Source of the DNA: Colletotrichum lupini
Taxonomy: Eukaryota; Ascomycota; Sordariomycetes; Glomerellales; Glomerellaceae
Direction of reading: 5' to 3'
DNA length: 64,000 bases
Assembly: GCF_023278565.1 (NCBI RefSeq)
Contig: NC_064677.1
Coordinates: 310,001-374,000 of the forward strand
Each line of letters opens with the position of its first letter. Position 1 is the stretch's first letter. Below, piece after piece: positions 1-11,800 of the stretch. The position numbers and the translations under genes were made by a program. The notes under the pieces are model-generated. The model saw nothing but the letters and a program-made list of their open reading frames with translations, was not told the origin of the DNA and did not search any database.

Positions 1-1101
1 CCGGGACTCGACAATTACGAAACCAAGGCTTTCCTGCCCAAGACCCCAAAGAGCGCGTCAAATTGGGTCCTGGGTCACGCTCTCGAGAAGATCTCGCATT
101 ACACTAAGGAGTACGATTGGGTACCTGCACGATGCCTTATCCCCCGGTTCCCAGACGATCCGAAATCCCGATTCCGAGACGAGCTGGATGAAGAAGCGGG
201 CAAGTCGAAGCAAATCAAGACCACTGGACAATGGAAGAGCGTGAAGAGCTTGGATACCTTCTGGGAAATGATGGCATACAGACAAGAGTGTTCGAGCGGT
301 CGGCTCACGGGCTTCATCTGGGTTGTCTTTGATGAGGAGGCCGAGCAAGTGCATACTGACAGTGCCTCTGCAAATCTCCCAACGCCGAACCCTTCTTTCG
401 ATGCGTCTAACCCGCCCGTCACGCCTAGCAAGCAGAAGGCAGTACGGCCCGTCACACCCATGTCCACCCCTCGCAAGCTGTTTCCCGTGCCACCTTCCGG
501 CACACCGACTAAGACCAAGACTAAGCCAGAGAAGCCTGAGAGCAAAAACAAACATAAGAAGAACAAGTCTAATTTGGCGGGAGTCGTTAAGTCAAGACAG
601 CCACGCATCAAAACCCAACAGCGTAACTACCTGCTAGACAAGCCAATCTCGACTGCCTATTACTTCTGGCCTGCTGAGGGTAGGGGCCGCAAGATTGTCG
701 ATGAGAACGATTACAAGAGAGTCAATGAGCTTCTCCTACGCCTAGACTTTGCCAAACCAGAGATCGCAGCTAGCGGCACGCGGCGATGGATCAGCGAGGT
801 CGGCATGGGAGACGATTGGGGCATGCAGGTTGTGGGCCGGAAGGAGACTCCAACGCCAGCGTCAAATGGCTCTTCGGCGAACGCCGTGAATGTCATCTCG
901 GGCCTTATTAAGCGCAAGCGCCCGGAGGACTCCGCGACTCCTACTTCAGATGAGCCGCCGACCAAGGTTAACGTCCTCAGTACGGGGCTCATTCGAAAGA
1001 AGTCTAAAGACGAATCAGCGGCCGCAGCGGCGAACGGAGGGGAAACACCGCAAGTCAACGTGTCAGGAGCCGGTCTCGTCCGCAAGAAGCGTGACGTATG
1101 A
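1..1101 (+). CDS. rtt109: Histone acetyltransferase Rtt109, C-terminal part (5' end outside window)
   Basis: The frame is open from base 1 and ends with TGA at 1099-1101, so 366 codons are visible and the N-terminus is missing. Rtt109 is the fungal-specific enzyme that acetylates histone H3 on K56 (also K9/K27) with the chaperones Asf1 and Vps75, during replication-coupled chromatin assembly in the nucleus. The match rests on the segment near codons 85-105 (FWEMMAYRQECSSGRLTGFI) and the later YYFWPAEGRG...LLLRLDFA stretch, both of which I recognise from fungal Rtt109. Between them lies a Pro/Thr/Lys-rich low-complexity linker. The C-terminus carries three copies of a VNV...GL(I/V)-basic motif at codons 296, 323 and 352. 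The gene converges on the next one with 266 bp between the stop codons. No intron is seen in the visible part. Confidence 0.85.
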   Translation, partial: PGLDNYETKAFLPKTPKSASNWVLGHALEKISHYTKEYDWVPARCLIPRFPDDPKSRFRDELDEEAGKSKQIKTTGQWKSVKSLDTFWEMMAYRQECSSGRLTGFIWVVFDEEAEQVHTDSASANLPTPNPSFDASNPPVTPSKQKAVRPVTPMSTPRKLFPVPPSGTPTKTKTKPEKPESKNKHKKNKSNLAGVVKSRQPRIKTQQRNYLLDKPISTAYYFWPAEGRGRKIVDENDYKRVNELLLRLDFAKPEIAASGTRRWISEVGMGDDWGMQVVGRKETPTPASNGSSANAVNVISGLIKRKRPEDSATPTSDEPPTKVNVLSTGLIRKKSKDESAAAAANGGETPQVNVSGAGLVRKKRDV

Positions 1102-1367
1102 CTTCGGAGGACAAGGAGTCAGGCATCTTATGGGTACTAGCAAGGCGTTGGATCAGGGATACCAGGTAACAGGATGGTTTGTGTTTACCTACGGATACTG
1201 GGATAGGGTTTGGGAAGACCCGATGAGGACAGGACATCAAGGGCACATTATTACGTTGCCCCAAATTGATCAAAATGTTGTATTGAGGCAGCAAGTTTAC
1301 CGCATTTGTAGATCTTCATTAAACACGAAATGGTCTCGATTCGCATAAACCACAGTGCCCATAATCA

Positions 1368-4300
1368 TCACAGCCATTGCGCATCATCTGAACCTAGCGG
1401 CTTCGGCATCACATCCCAACCAACCTCGCAACCTTCGACCCGAGCACTATGTCTGATTGCAGTCATGGGGCCGAAACCCGTCTTTCGAGTCTCGAAAAAC
1501 TCGCTGGGGACGTCCTCAGGCTTCTCGTAGTTACCAACTCCTTCAAATCCGCTAGCCCCTGAATACTGTCCCAGACTTCGCAGGTATTTCATCACGCCCG
1601 CGAGGGAAACGTCAACCTTGTACGATCCGCCTGACTTCGCCCTCTTGTATAGAGCTGCAGTGACACCTGTTGCGAGCAGGTATCCGCCAGCATGGTCCAG
1701 AGCTTGACAGGGTGTCGGACGGGCAGCTTCTCCCAGCCCGGCGTGCTCTGCCTCGGAGACATTCATGCCCGAGCAAGTCTGCACCAAAGAATCGTAGCCT
1801 CGACGGTTGGACCAGGGTCCTTGGGGCCCGAATGCAGACATGTTGGCGATGATGATGGACGGGTTGATCTTCACCAGCTCCTCGGACGACAGACCGTAGC
1901 CGGCCAGGCTGCCGGGGCGGAACCCCTGGACAAATACGTCGCACGTCTGGATCAGCTCGATGAGCTGGGCCTTGTCAGAATGGTTGTGGATATCCAGCTG
2001 GACCGTTCTCTTCCCTCTGCCAAAGTCACGATCCATGGTCGGAAGGTCGGGCAGGTTCGGTGAAGTGACCCAGATTACGTCCGCGCCATGAGCTGCGAGC
2101 GTCTTTCCGCACAAGGGCGCGGCGATCACTCGGCTCATTTCGACGACGCGGAGACCTTGGAGGCATTTTGAGTTGCCTGCTGCCATTCTCTCGGGAAGAC
2201 CCTTAGACCCGGCTGATGAGAGTTGAGCAATTTCGATGGGGAAGTCACTGATGGCTTTTGACTGTAGAAGGGCGTCCCACTGGCGATAGGACCTCAGAGC
2301 ATATGCCGCCATCTTTCCCTCCACTGTGGCGGCAGTCTCAAGGTCGATGCTGGCCCAATCGGCAACCTTGTCGGAAAGTTGTTGTCTGTTCGATCCAACA
2401 GGCAGGCCTACCATCTTAAGAATCCCATCGGCATGATTGGGAAAGGAATCGTGGATCCGGACATGGCCGTCCGAGGTCTTGTGCAGTCCGCCAATGAGAC
2501 CCCATGGTGACGGTGTCGGCTTGCCGTCGAGGGTGTAGAGTCTCTCTGACTTGAACTCAACTGTGGCGTGCTGAAGGGGAACGTCGACCTTGGGAACGGC
2601 AGCGGCATTGCGCAGGGCGTGAATTTGTGATGCGGCAAGAGCTGATAACGCGATCGAGCTCTGTGCGAGGATGCCAACCTTGAATGATGATGGCAAGGTC
2701 GGGGCACCGCCGTTCTCCAAGTTCACTGAGCTCAAGGAGTCGGAAGGGAGTCCGAGGCCTGCCCAGATCTCCTCCACAACACCTTGCGCCGTGAGATTTC
2801 CTCGCGAAACGGACTTGGTCGTTACATTGACAGCGCTATTGCAAGCCCCTGTGACAGATTGAACCCCATTTGTTGTAAATCCATTGACTTCCTTTGCCGC
2901 AGGAACTCGAATGCTAAGAAGAGGTGCGTGCTGCTGAGTCCCGAGGGTATCGCGCTCGCCAACGCTGCCTTGGGGCCATGGTCGCTTGATCGTGCATTTC
3001 CAAGCAAGGGCTGGGTCAAAGTACATGTTTGTCAAGATGTCGCTGTCGTCGACGCGGTACAACTTCTTGATCGTATCGTTGGTGAAGATATTGGAGTCTT
3101 TGACGCGCCTGTAAGCGGCAGGGTCGTCAAACATGACATCAAACGTCATCTCAAAAGGTCCAGAGTTCTTGGACCGGATAATGCGTGCAACCTCATTGAG
3201 CGTGGTCTCCTCTGTTGTCACCGTCTTCTTCGTCAAAGGTGCAAGGATACCATTTTCAAGTTCCCCAAACTTCTCCTTGGAAAGACTCGGCTCAGGAGTT
3301 GCTGATGACTTGGAAGAGCTGATGGACGTATGCTGAACGGGGAAGATTGACGACTCTTCGCCGACGTCTAAGTCCACCAAGTGATACAGGCTGAACTTGA
3401 ACACAGCCCCGGCATCCTGTTCATGCGGCGACAGGGGGCTGGCAAAATTTCCCGTCGTCGCGACTTGATCCGGATACGCAAAATGCAAGATGGAAGCCCG
3501 AACGTTGTTCGCGATCGTGTGTGAGAGTTCAGACGTGGGTGCAACGACCTCTCCCAAGACCGCAATCTCGTGGGGACGGCCCTGGACTGGCTCTAGAGGG
3601 CCCATCACACCATTCTTCCCGTAAACGTGGTACAAGAGTTGGCATTGTTCCGTCTTGTCGAGCTCCGGGAACAGATTCTGGGAATACTTGCGGACTCTCT
3701 CCAAAAAGTCGTCAATTTGGTCGATCAGAATGGGATCTCGGATGCCACCGATGAAGATCGTGCGATATCCTAGATGGGTAACGCCTTCGAGTTTGACTTG
3801 ATATGGCGTCGTCTCGAAACGGGCCCCGGATACACGACACGTCTTTGGCGTGATTTGTTCGTACTTGGCATTGTCGAGGTTTAGGATGCCGCCTGGGCCG
3901 GGAAGGCAGTCTGGTCTCGTCTTCTCATAGAGAGTATGAGCTGCAACGGAGAGAGGAGTGCATCGTTCTGCTGGTGACAAGGGTGTGAGGTCAAAGGACT
4001 CCTTTCTCATGGTTGCTACCATTGATCGTCCCTTGGGTACGGCACAGATGCCGCCGCATTCCATAATCTTGCCCATGTGCCACGCAACGTCGGGCAACAC
4101 TCCTCGGGATATTGAAAACGCAGCAAAGGGGGCAGGGTCATAGGATCTTCCGCCTATGATGATGTCCGGGTCTCCCTTCAATGCCTCGATGTATCTTCAA
4201 CTCCATGTTAGTTAAGAGTATCCAATCCCAAATTCCATAAGCAGACTCACGGCTCAGATCCCATTTGCGCAACAACATCTACAGCACCATCCACAACCTC

Positions 4301-4750
4301 GGAGATCAAGGGTTCCACAGGACCACACGGCCCGACTCGATTTTGAGAGATCCTCGACTTGATCCATTCGCGATCCATTCCCGCCTGGATCGTCGCCACT
4401 TTGAATGAGTATCCGTTACTTTCCGTGATTTCCTTGACCAGATCGAGCATCTCAGCAACATGCTTGTTGCTGCCGTCACCTCCGGCAGAGCCAATCAGGA
4501 CTTTGATGTTATGGTGATAACATGCTGCGAGAATGGGCTCGAGGTCTCGCGTGTAGGAGCCGCGGCCGCACGTCATCTTGCCCATGCCGAGCTTATACGG
4601 CCCGCCATCGGTGGAGCCGCTGTCGACAATTATGGCGCTGGGCTTGTACTTGTTGATACCGTACCAGAAATGATTCGAGTCATATCCGTAGCCAAGCATG
4701 GCATTCGGGGTGAGTATAGTGAACTCATCTGATGGATTAGAGGTCGCCAT
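1368..4750 (-). CDS. AtuA-like (DUF1446) / DUF4387 / class III CoA-transferase fusion protein
   Basis: Two exons, complement(1368..4194, 4251..4750), with a 56-bp intron (GTGAGT donor, CTAAC branch, AG acceptor), give 1108 residues. Residues 1 to about 420 are an AtuA-type acyclic terpene utilisation domain (DAGSTD-like VDSGSTDGGPYKLG, IGSAGGDG). Residues 480-600 are a DUF4387 domain (SKNSGPFEMTFDVMF, then GTQQHAPLLSIRVP). From about 640 to the end lies a CaiB/BaiF (class III) CoA-transferase or racemase-type module made of two halves. Its presumed catalytic Asp is in QALDHAGGY near residue 1000. Such enzymes move CoA between organic acids through an Asp-CoA anhydride. In bacteria these three families can be encoded side by side; here they are one chain. 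An in-frame ATG at 4810 would add 20 residues; I prefer 4750. The gene is divergent from the MFS transporter. The substrate is unknown. Confidence 0.88.
4195..4250 (-). other. Intron of the CoA-transferase fusion gene
   Basis: On the minus strand the intron begins GTGAGT after GAGCC and ends TTGAAG before ATACATCG. Removing it joins the frames as GSEP-YIEALKGDPD, which fits the conserved AtuA order. A CTAAC branch site lies about 15 nt before the acceptor. Confidence 0.9.
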
Positions 4751-5536
4751 GGCAAAAGCGAGCAACGTACGCTTGACAGACAATTGAAAAAGGTTGAAAT
4801 CCCGATGCACTCAGGAGATCGTTGAAACCCTGGCAGGACGCGTTCTTTTTGACTTGTCAAGTTAAAACCGCGCCTTCGAGATCAGTTGAGCGAAATCGGG
4901 TAACGCTCATGAATGCCGTCTTTCGGAAGCTCTCCGATGTCCTCAGCCAGTCTATTGGAGGATATGACGTTCTTTCTTAGCCTTCCATTTGCCCGCCCGA
5001 GGGCTCAGATTATCCTGCGAAAGCCTGCGCTACAGGGCTGTTCGGAATCTTACACAGCAAGCTCGGTAACTTAATCCGATCTGCGGGGTTCTCCTCGGCA
5101 TCTCCCCCTCCATCTCTTTTGATTATTCGGTAACTCCCATGGACACATTTATTTGACCAAATCTGTATTACCAAAAGTTCGTGCCTCCTGGTCTACAGCA
5201 CATCACTCGGCATTGATACCGAGACCTAGTGTGATGGCTTTCTTAGTCTACCTACCTAGTATGAGTTGGCTTGAGATTTTGGCGGGTGAGCCTTCCCCGT
5301 GGGGTAGGCAAACCTCTCTCCGGATGTCTGGATGATATTTTGGTCCACTTGAGACAAGCTCACAATGACTGGAATAAGTTGAACATAAGTCCATTATGAT
5401 CTCCTACGAAAGTGTGCAAAAAGCCGTCCTCAAGAAGCTCAAGTTGTAATTTTGAGAAGCCCTTCCTCGGCCGTATCGACTCTAACCAATTCGCCCAAGA
5501 GTTCTTCACGGGTTTTTACAAGACTCTGCTGTTACC
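4751..5536. promoter_or_regulatory. Shared divergent promoter region
   Basis: This is 786 bp of normal-composition DNA between the start codons of the CoA-transferase fusion (minus) and the MFS transporter (plus), so both are probably driven from here. A CGGCCG hexamer occurs at 5468-5473. CGG triplets are what Zn2Cys6 factors contact, but one hexamer is weak evidence. I see no convincing ORF or RNA gene. Confidence 0.5.
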
Positions 5537-7286
5537 ATGTCAGCTACGCGCCAAGAAGCGAAGCAGGATCCAACCCACGTCGAAGACGCCAACCCTTCCT
5601 CCGGCGGTCGAATGGAAGAGATTGATGTTGTTGACGACCTGAAGTCGGGAGATGGCACAGCCACGGTCACTTGGACCAGCGAGGAAGAGGGCTCTGCCTT
5701 GAGAAAGCTCGATTGGAGTCTGATACCCCTGTGAGTACCTTACTCTTGGCCAGCAGGAAAGCTCTGTTCGTCTTCTTGGCCAGGACCTTGCATTAAGACA
5801 GTTTCTATTTACTGACAACATTGTCTACGCAGGCTTGGAGCCCTTAATTTCTGCTCTTACATTGATCGCGGCAATGTCGGGAACGCATACACTGCGGGCA
5901 TGGGGAAAGACTGGAGTATTACTTCGGACGATTACTCTTGGATCGTGACCGTTCTATACATTGGCTACATCTTGTTTCATTGGGTGAGACTCTCTCTACA
6001 AACTCTTCAGTCTCTGGCTTCTTGTCGCTGACAGTCGAATCCCCCAGTTAATCATCGTCTGGACCTTCGTTCCCTTGCCATTATGGACTGCAATGATGGT
6101 TTCTGGATGGGGCGCCATGAGCATGCTTCAAGCAGTCACAACCAATCTCGCAGGCATGATGGCTCTGCGCTTTTTGATTGGAGCTTTCGAGGCTGGATTT
6201 ATCCCAGCTGTCGCACTATACTTGACCTTCTTCTATCATCGTGGTGAGATGGGTCTTCGATACGGGCTTTTCATTTCATTCGCACCGCTTGCGAGCTGTG
6301 TTGCCTCTGCAATTGCTTACGGCCTGCTGCACGTGAAGGCGTCTATTCACAGCTGGCAACTCCTCTTTCTTGTGGGTGAGTGTGGCAAGAACCATGTTCT
6401 ACCTAAGTGATACTCATACTTAATTATTGACTGACTCATTAATCTTCTAGAGGGCGCTCCAACGATAATTCTCGCCGTCGTGGCATACTTCTTCCTCCCT
6501 GCCTCCCCAGCCGAGTGCCGTTTCCTCAGCTCCCGCGAGAACGAGATCATCAGTCATCGCGCCATAAAAGGCCGCGGCGAAAAAAGAAGCGGAAAGCTAA
6601 ACGGAAAGCAAGCTTTCGCTGCGTTTTTCGACTACAAGAACTACTTGCAAGCTATCATCATCTTCAGTCTCAACACCGCCTTTGGATCCCTTCCGGCATA
6701 CCTACCCACGATTCTTGAGGCCATGGGCTTTACTTCACTTCGTGCTCAGGGTCTGTCCGCTTGCCCCTACCTGACCGCGTATGTAGTCTGTGTCTCTGCC
6801 AGCTTTGTTTCGGATCGTCTTAGGAGTCGAGGTATCTTTATCGCCTTGTTCTGTTCCGTGGGGGCCATTGGTTATGTCCTGCTTGCAACAATCCACAGCA
6901 CTGGGGTCCGCTACTTTGCAACTTTCCTTGTTTGCGCGGGAGTGTTCCCGGCGGTTGCCATCACCTTTACGTGGGTAACGGATAATCAAGGCTCGGCATC
7001 TAAACGCGGCGCAGGTTTGGCCTTGTTCGGTATGGTTGGACAGTGTGGGCCTATTCTTGGAGCTCGTTTGTTCCCGAAATCGGCTCAACCTTGGTATTCC
7101 AAGGGTATGTGGATTTGTGCTGGACTATTGTTTGGCGCGGCTATCATAGCAGCTACTCTCAGTCTTTGCTTAAGATTGCAGAACAAGAAGCGTGACGAGA
7201 AGTACGGCAAAAGCGATCTGGACTATGTTCCTCCAGAAGTTTCCGAGGAGGGCGATGACCATCCTCTGTACCGATATGTTCCCTGA
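5537..7286 (+). CDS. MFS transporter, anion:cation symporter (allantoate permease/Dal5-like) family
   Basis: Four exons (5537..5730, 5833..5983, 6048..6375, 6451..7286) give 502 residues. All three introns have GTGAGN donors and CAG/TAG acceptors and keep the frame. A hydrophilic N-terminus of about 60 residues is followed by the family hallmark near the first membrane helix (SYIDRGNVGNAYTAGM), then about 12 hydrophobic segments and a short charged C-terminus. Family members carry carboxylates, vitamins, allantoate or amino-acid derivatives with protons across the plasma membrane. This one lacks the longer cytosolic tail of some members but is of normal length. It is divergent from the CoA-transferase fusion, which suggests co-regulated uptake of an acid that is then activated with CoA. 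The substrate cannot be read from the sequence. Confidence 0.88.
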
Positions 7287-7768
7287 TCTCAGCTGTCAAG
7301 GACTACATAGAACACACTTAATCAACTCAGAGGTGCCGAAGTGCCTGGATACAAGATCTTGGTGCAGAGCACATAGTCAGGAAATCCAACTTGGTTACAA
7401 CGCTCTTGAGCACTGTGTAATGATTTCAGTCACATTCGCTTTTTAAGCTCTATTGGAAAGAGGAGTATGTCCGAGCTGTCTACATGAGCACCAACCTTGC
7501 TGGACCTTGTATATATTGATAGGACGTAGAGCCTAGCCTGCGGCGCCAGGCATGAGGATATGCATCACGTACAATAGATGTAACATGTATGATCGCTTCG
7601 GCATAAGGATGATGAAGTTCTAATATGTGCATCAAATTCTCTTTTGCTTGACACGGCCCCAGTTCTCAAAGCTACTATGTGAGGATACACCTCTTCGCAC
7701 GTCCCCTTCTGTCTCTTAAAGCCAATGCTAGGGGGGTTGTCAGTCCCTGATGGTTCGAGCTACTGAAC
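7287..7768. other. Intergenic region and transition into RIP-affected DNA
   Basis: These 482 bp lie between the transporter stop codon and the 5' LTR of element E1. They hold the probable 3' UTR of the transporter. Composition is still normal (CA and TG are present), so RIP did not spread noticeably to this side. No gene is supported. Confidence 0.6.
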
Positions 7769-7970
7769 TGTCGGATTGGAAGTCCAATTCGACCGCGGCA
7801 TACAGCCGACTGCGCAGGGGCCAATTAGGGGCCCTATTTACAATTATCGTAGCCAGCCCAACCTACAGTTAGAACCTCCTTTTTATACCTACGCAGATAT
7901 TCATATAGTTTAATTAATCTCTTCGTTAACTACGGTTCGAACTAACTACTTTATAATAAGGATACTAATA
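7769..7970 (+). repeat. 5' LTR of E1
   Basis: 202 bp, nearly identical to 15116-15317 apart from transitions, and the reverse complement of the E2 LTRs. The outer half still contains CA and TG (for example GGCATACAGCC) while the inner half does not, so RIP falls off toward the unique flank. Confidence 0.95.
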
Positions 7971-8609
7971 CTAATTAGTAATTAAATTTTATTATTATAG
8001 ATCGGTAAGGTATCTCGCTATATAAAAGAGACGACTTTTTAATACCGTACGGGATAGGAGATTCGTACTAATTAACCTTATAGAAATAAACGAAAAAGGG
8101 GGCGATTCTTAAATACTATATAGAATTGAGTAATCGTAGCCCTTTATTATTTATAAAAGGTCGACGTTTATTATATTAAACTACGTTAATTAACGGAACC
8201 GCTTAAGTAACTAGCCTTTTACCGTCGCCCTAAGTAGCTTTTTTACTAAATAACTTTTTTACGGACGGCCCGTAATTAAAAATTAACTAATTAAATTAGT
8301 AAAAGTACGGTATAAAAGAGCACCGTGCGATTAAAAAAGGGGATCTCTAAATATAAACATTCTTACTTAGTAATAAAGGTAATCTTATAAGAGTTATTAA
8401 GCTAAGAAATTTATAATATATAAAAAAGTCTACTATTACGAGGACCTTATAAATACGACCTTAAGCCCGCGATCTAAATAACCTCCTCGTAGCTCCCTTA
8501 ACTACCCCCCGGGTATTACTTAGGAATATAATATAAGGGACGGTTTAATAAAAGAGGAGGGGATTTAGAGGTCCTAATAGTATCGAGCTAAGAGTATTAT
8601 AGATCTCGG

Positions 8610-8803
8610 AAATTAACTTAAAAAAAAAGCGGCTACCCTAAAGTGGTCCTACGACCTCCCGCTAGAGTTATTATTAGCTTAAAAAAAGGCTAAAAAAGAC
8701 GAGGATTTAAAGGGAAAAGAAAAGAATCCTCTAGAGGGCCGCTAAAGGGCTTCTTTTTTATACTAGCTCCCGGTACGAGATTACTAATTTCGAAAAATTA
8801 ACT
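8610..8803 (+). repeat. 185-bp segment of E1 absent from E2, bounded by a 9-bp direct repeat
   Basis: AAATTAACT occurs at 8610-8618 and again at 8795-8803. The corresponding place in E2 (around 25.28 kb, minus strand) has a single AAATTAACT followed directly by the sequence that lies beyond the second copy here. The segment lies in the 5' (gag) part of the element. Confidence 0.8.
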
Positions 8804-11800
8804 AAAGAAGCTATTTAGAAATTATAAAGAGCACGAGGCTTAAGAAGCTAGAAGTATACGGGATAGCGGAAATCGGTAACTAATAAAGATCCCGAGACTA
8901 ATTACTATATTTTCTTATAGTAATATAAACGTTTACTGCTATTATTATTAAAAAGAATTACTAAAACCTACCCTTTTTTACTAAATAAAAAGGAGGATCT
9001 TAGTAAGTACGATAGCTAGCGATTTAAAAGGATAGTAATAATTACTAAAAATAATAAAAACGAGAGTAATAGTAAGACGGTAAGAAGAAGCGGGAATCTC
9101 CTAGACCTTAATAAATTCGTTAAGTAGCGAAAGTACGGATTTATTACGACCCGCGCGCGGATTAGATATATCCTTATTAAAATTAAATACGCTAGCGACT
9201 ATTAATACGGGTATAAGCTAGAGCACGACCCTTAGCGAGTTAGGGTAAGAAAAAAGAGGACAAAACCCGATCTTAAATAGAATCCTAATCCCTTATAAAT
9301 AAGTAAATATTAACCCGGATTATTAGGGGACGTAGATATATAGAATCGTAAATTAGCCTAATAGTAAGCAAATTAACGTAGTATTAATCTATTTAACTAA
9401 GGTTTATAAGAAAAAGGGGCTATAGGGGCAACCCTTATTTTATAAAATCGCAGACGACCTTAATTATTAACTAGATAAATAGTTCGCGAGCGCAAGCTTA
9501 GGAATTATAAAAATAGTTAATAAATTCCTTTACGGGCGAGGGGTATTACTAGCGTAATTATAATTATAAAAGCTATATAAAATACTAATAATAATAATTA
9601 TAAAAAAGGAATTCGTACTATAAAACTAGGCATAGGTTAATAGAGCGTACAATCGCTTTAATAAATTTAAAAAAAGGGTAAACGACCTAGATTTCCTCCC
9701 TATAATTACTAACGGAAATCTATTATTATAAAAGGATATACCGGGGCAAAATATAATACTAGAAGTACGATAATCGATAATTCTACTTATTTCGATCTAT
9801 AACTCGTTACTATTATTAATACGAAATTCGGCGCCGATCGGCTAATAAAAAAGGAAGTAAACGACCTAAAGTTATTAATAGTACGTAGCGACATAAGGAT
9901 CGTATATAAATACTAAAAATCTAGCGGCAAATACGAGGCAATTTATAAACCTTAAAAAGATCTTCCCAAAAGAGAAATTATACTCTAGGGGGAAGTATAA
10001 GGTCTTATAAAAAACCCTAATAATATTTTATGATTATTATAAAAAAGTCGGAATTAGGGAATACTAGTACTATTCGGTAATTAATATCGTACTTATAAGT
10101 AAAGCCTTTAATTACTATTACGAAGCGGTACGTAATCTTAATTAAAACGACTTTCTTAGTATAATTAACGTAATCCGAAGCTACTTCGAGACCTAAGATA
10201 AGAACTTAGAGCTCTTATTTAAGTTATAAGCGATTTTTTTTATATTTATAACTAGGATAATAGAGGGCAAATCGTAAGTAAAGATTTTTAAAAAGCTTAT
10301 TAATCGAATCGATAAGCTAGCGAAAACCTAGCTAAATAAGGGGATAAACGAGCGGAAAGTCGGATATCTTTATACTATAGTCTAGCGTATACTAAAAGTA
10401 AAAATCACTCTATACTAGGCACCTAAAGACTACGAAACGCTTTACTCGAAACTAAGATTTAGTTTTAATATTAAAATAAGAATGCCGCGCTAAACCTATT
10501 TCTAAATATACGACGGCCCTTATTAATAATATTAAATCGATTAAACGTATAATAAAAAAGGAAAAGAGGCTAAATATAGTAATTGCTAGTAAAGAGGCCT
10601 AAATTCGTTGAATAGGTAAAGATTTAACTTATAGGTAGGGTAATAGAAAAAGTAATATTATATTTATAAAAAGGATAAATATTAGTTAAGTAACTACTCC
10701 GAAGAAGAGCGTACTAAATCGTATGAATAATATAAAAAGTCGAAGGTAATAGACAGTAAAACTAGCCCTCGTTAGTTTAACTAATTCCTCGTTATATATA
10801 AGGGAAGATCCGGGGGTACGGAACCTAGCGATAGTAGCTAAAGTAGTAACTTAAAGTATATACCCCCTATAAAAAATTCAAAAGATAAAGAAGATCTTAC
10901 CCCCTATACTAACGAATTAAATTATAATAAAATCGATAATATTAACTACTCTTTTTTTACCCCGTTAGCCTCTAGAGGATATACGAGGCTAAATAAATAG
11001 AGGGTAATAGAAGCTCTTAATAAGTAGGCTTTTATTTATAAATAGTAAGGGAAGGTCTTTTAAACGACGAATATAGAGGTAGCCGAAAGGGCGAATCTAA
11101 TAGGGCTAAAGCTTATTATCTTAACGATTAAGGAGAAGACGCTATCTCTCTTAATATTTAAAAAAAAAGAACATAGTGCTAAGTATATCTAGGGGTAGCT
11201 AGAGGGGTCCTTTTTATACTACTTAGATCTTTTAAATACTAAGCTTATATAAGCATTCTACGTAAGTAAAAGGTACGGCCTAGATAATTTCTATAAGATT
11301 ATTTTAGATACTAGGGTATCGTAATAGTTAACTAGAGGAAAAGGGTAATTCTAAGTGCTATAAAAGATCGCATTAGTAACGCTTAATACGTTAATAGCGA
11401 GTATTATAAGGATTAGTTTCGGCCTAGGTAAGGAAATCGTCGCCCTAAGTATAGTAAAAATAGAGACGTACTTTAGAACGATAACTTTTTATATTTTACT
11501 CGTTAATACCCTATTTCTCCTATATCTAAAAGATATAGATTAACTAGGTATTATATTCGATAATACGAAGAACAGAATCTTTAGTAATAAGTACTTCGAG
11601 ATAGTCGAACGATAATAAGGGTATACGTTTATAAAGCTTACTAACGACACGAAGTCGATTAATTATTTAATAAAAAGTGAGCTTAGAAGACTATACTAAA
11701 GATTTAGGTACCCGTCGGTTACGAGGCTATATAACCTCCTAAAGTAATTAGGTAATAATAATATTAAAATAGGGGCATTAGAGTAGTTAATAAAAGTATA

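Noticed and set aside
2408..3336. Several frames of 60-170 codons on both strands
   Set aside because: All are shadows of the continuous CoA-transferase fusion exon.
7930..7950. GGTTCGAA in the E1/E2 LTRs, resembling a tRNA B box
   Set aside because: There is no matching A box, acceptor stem or anticodon arm; the word is simply part of the LTR.
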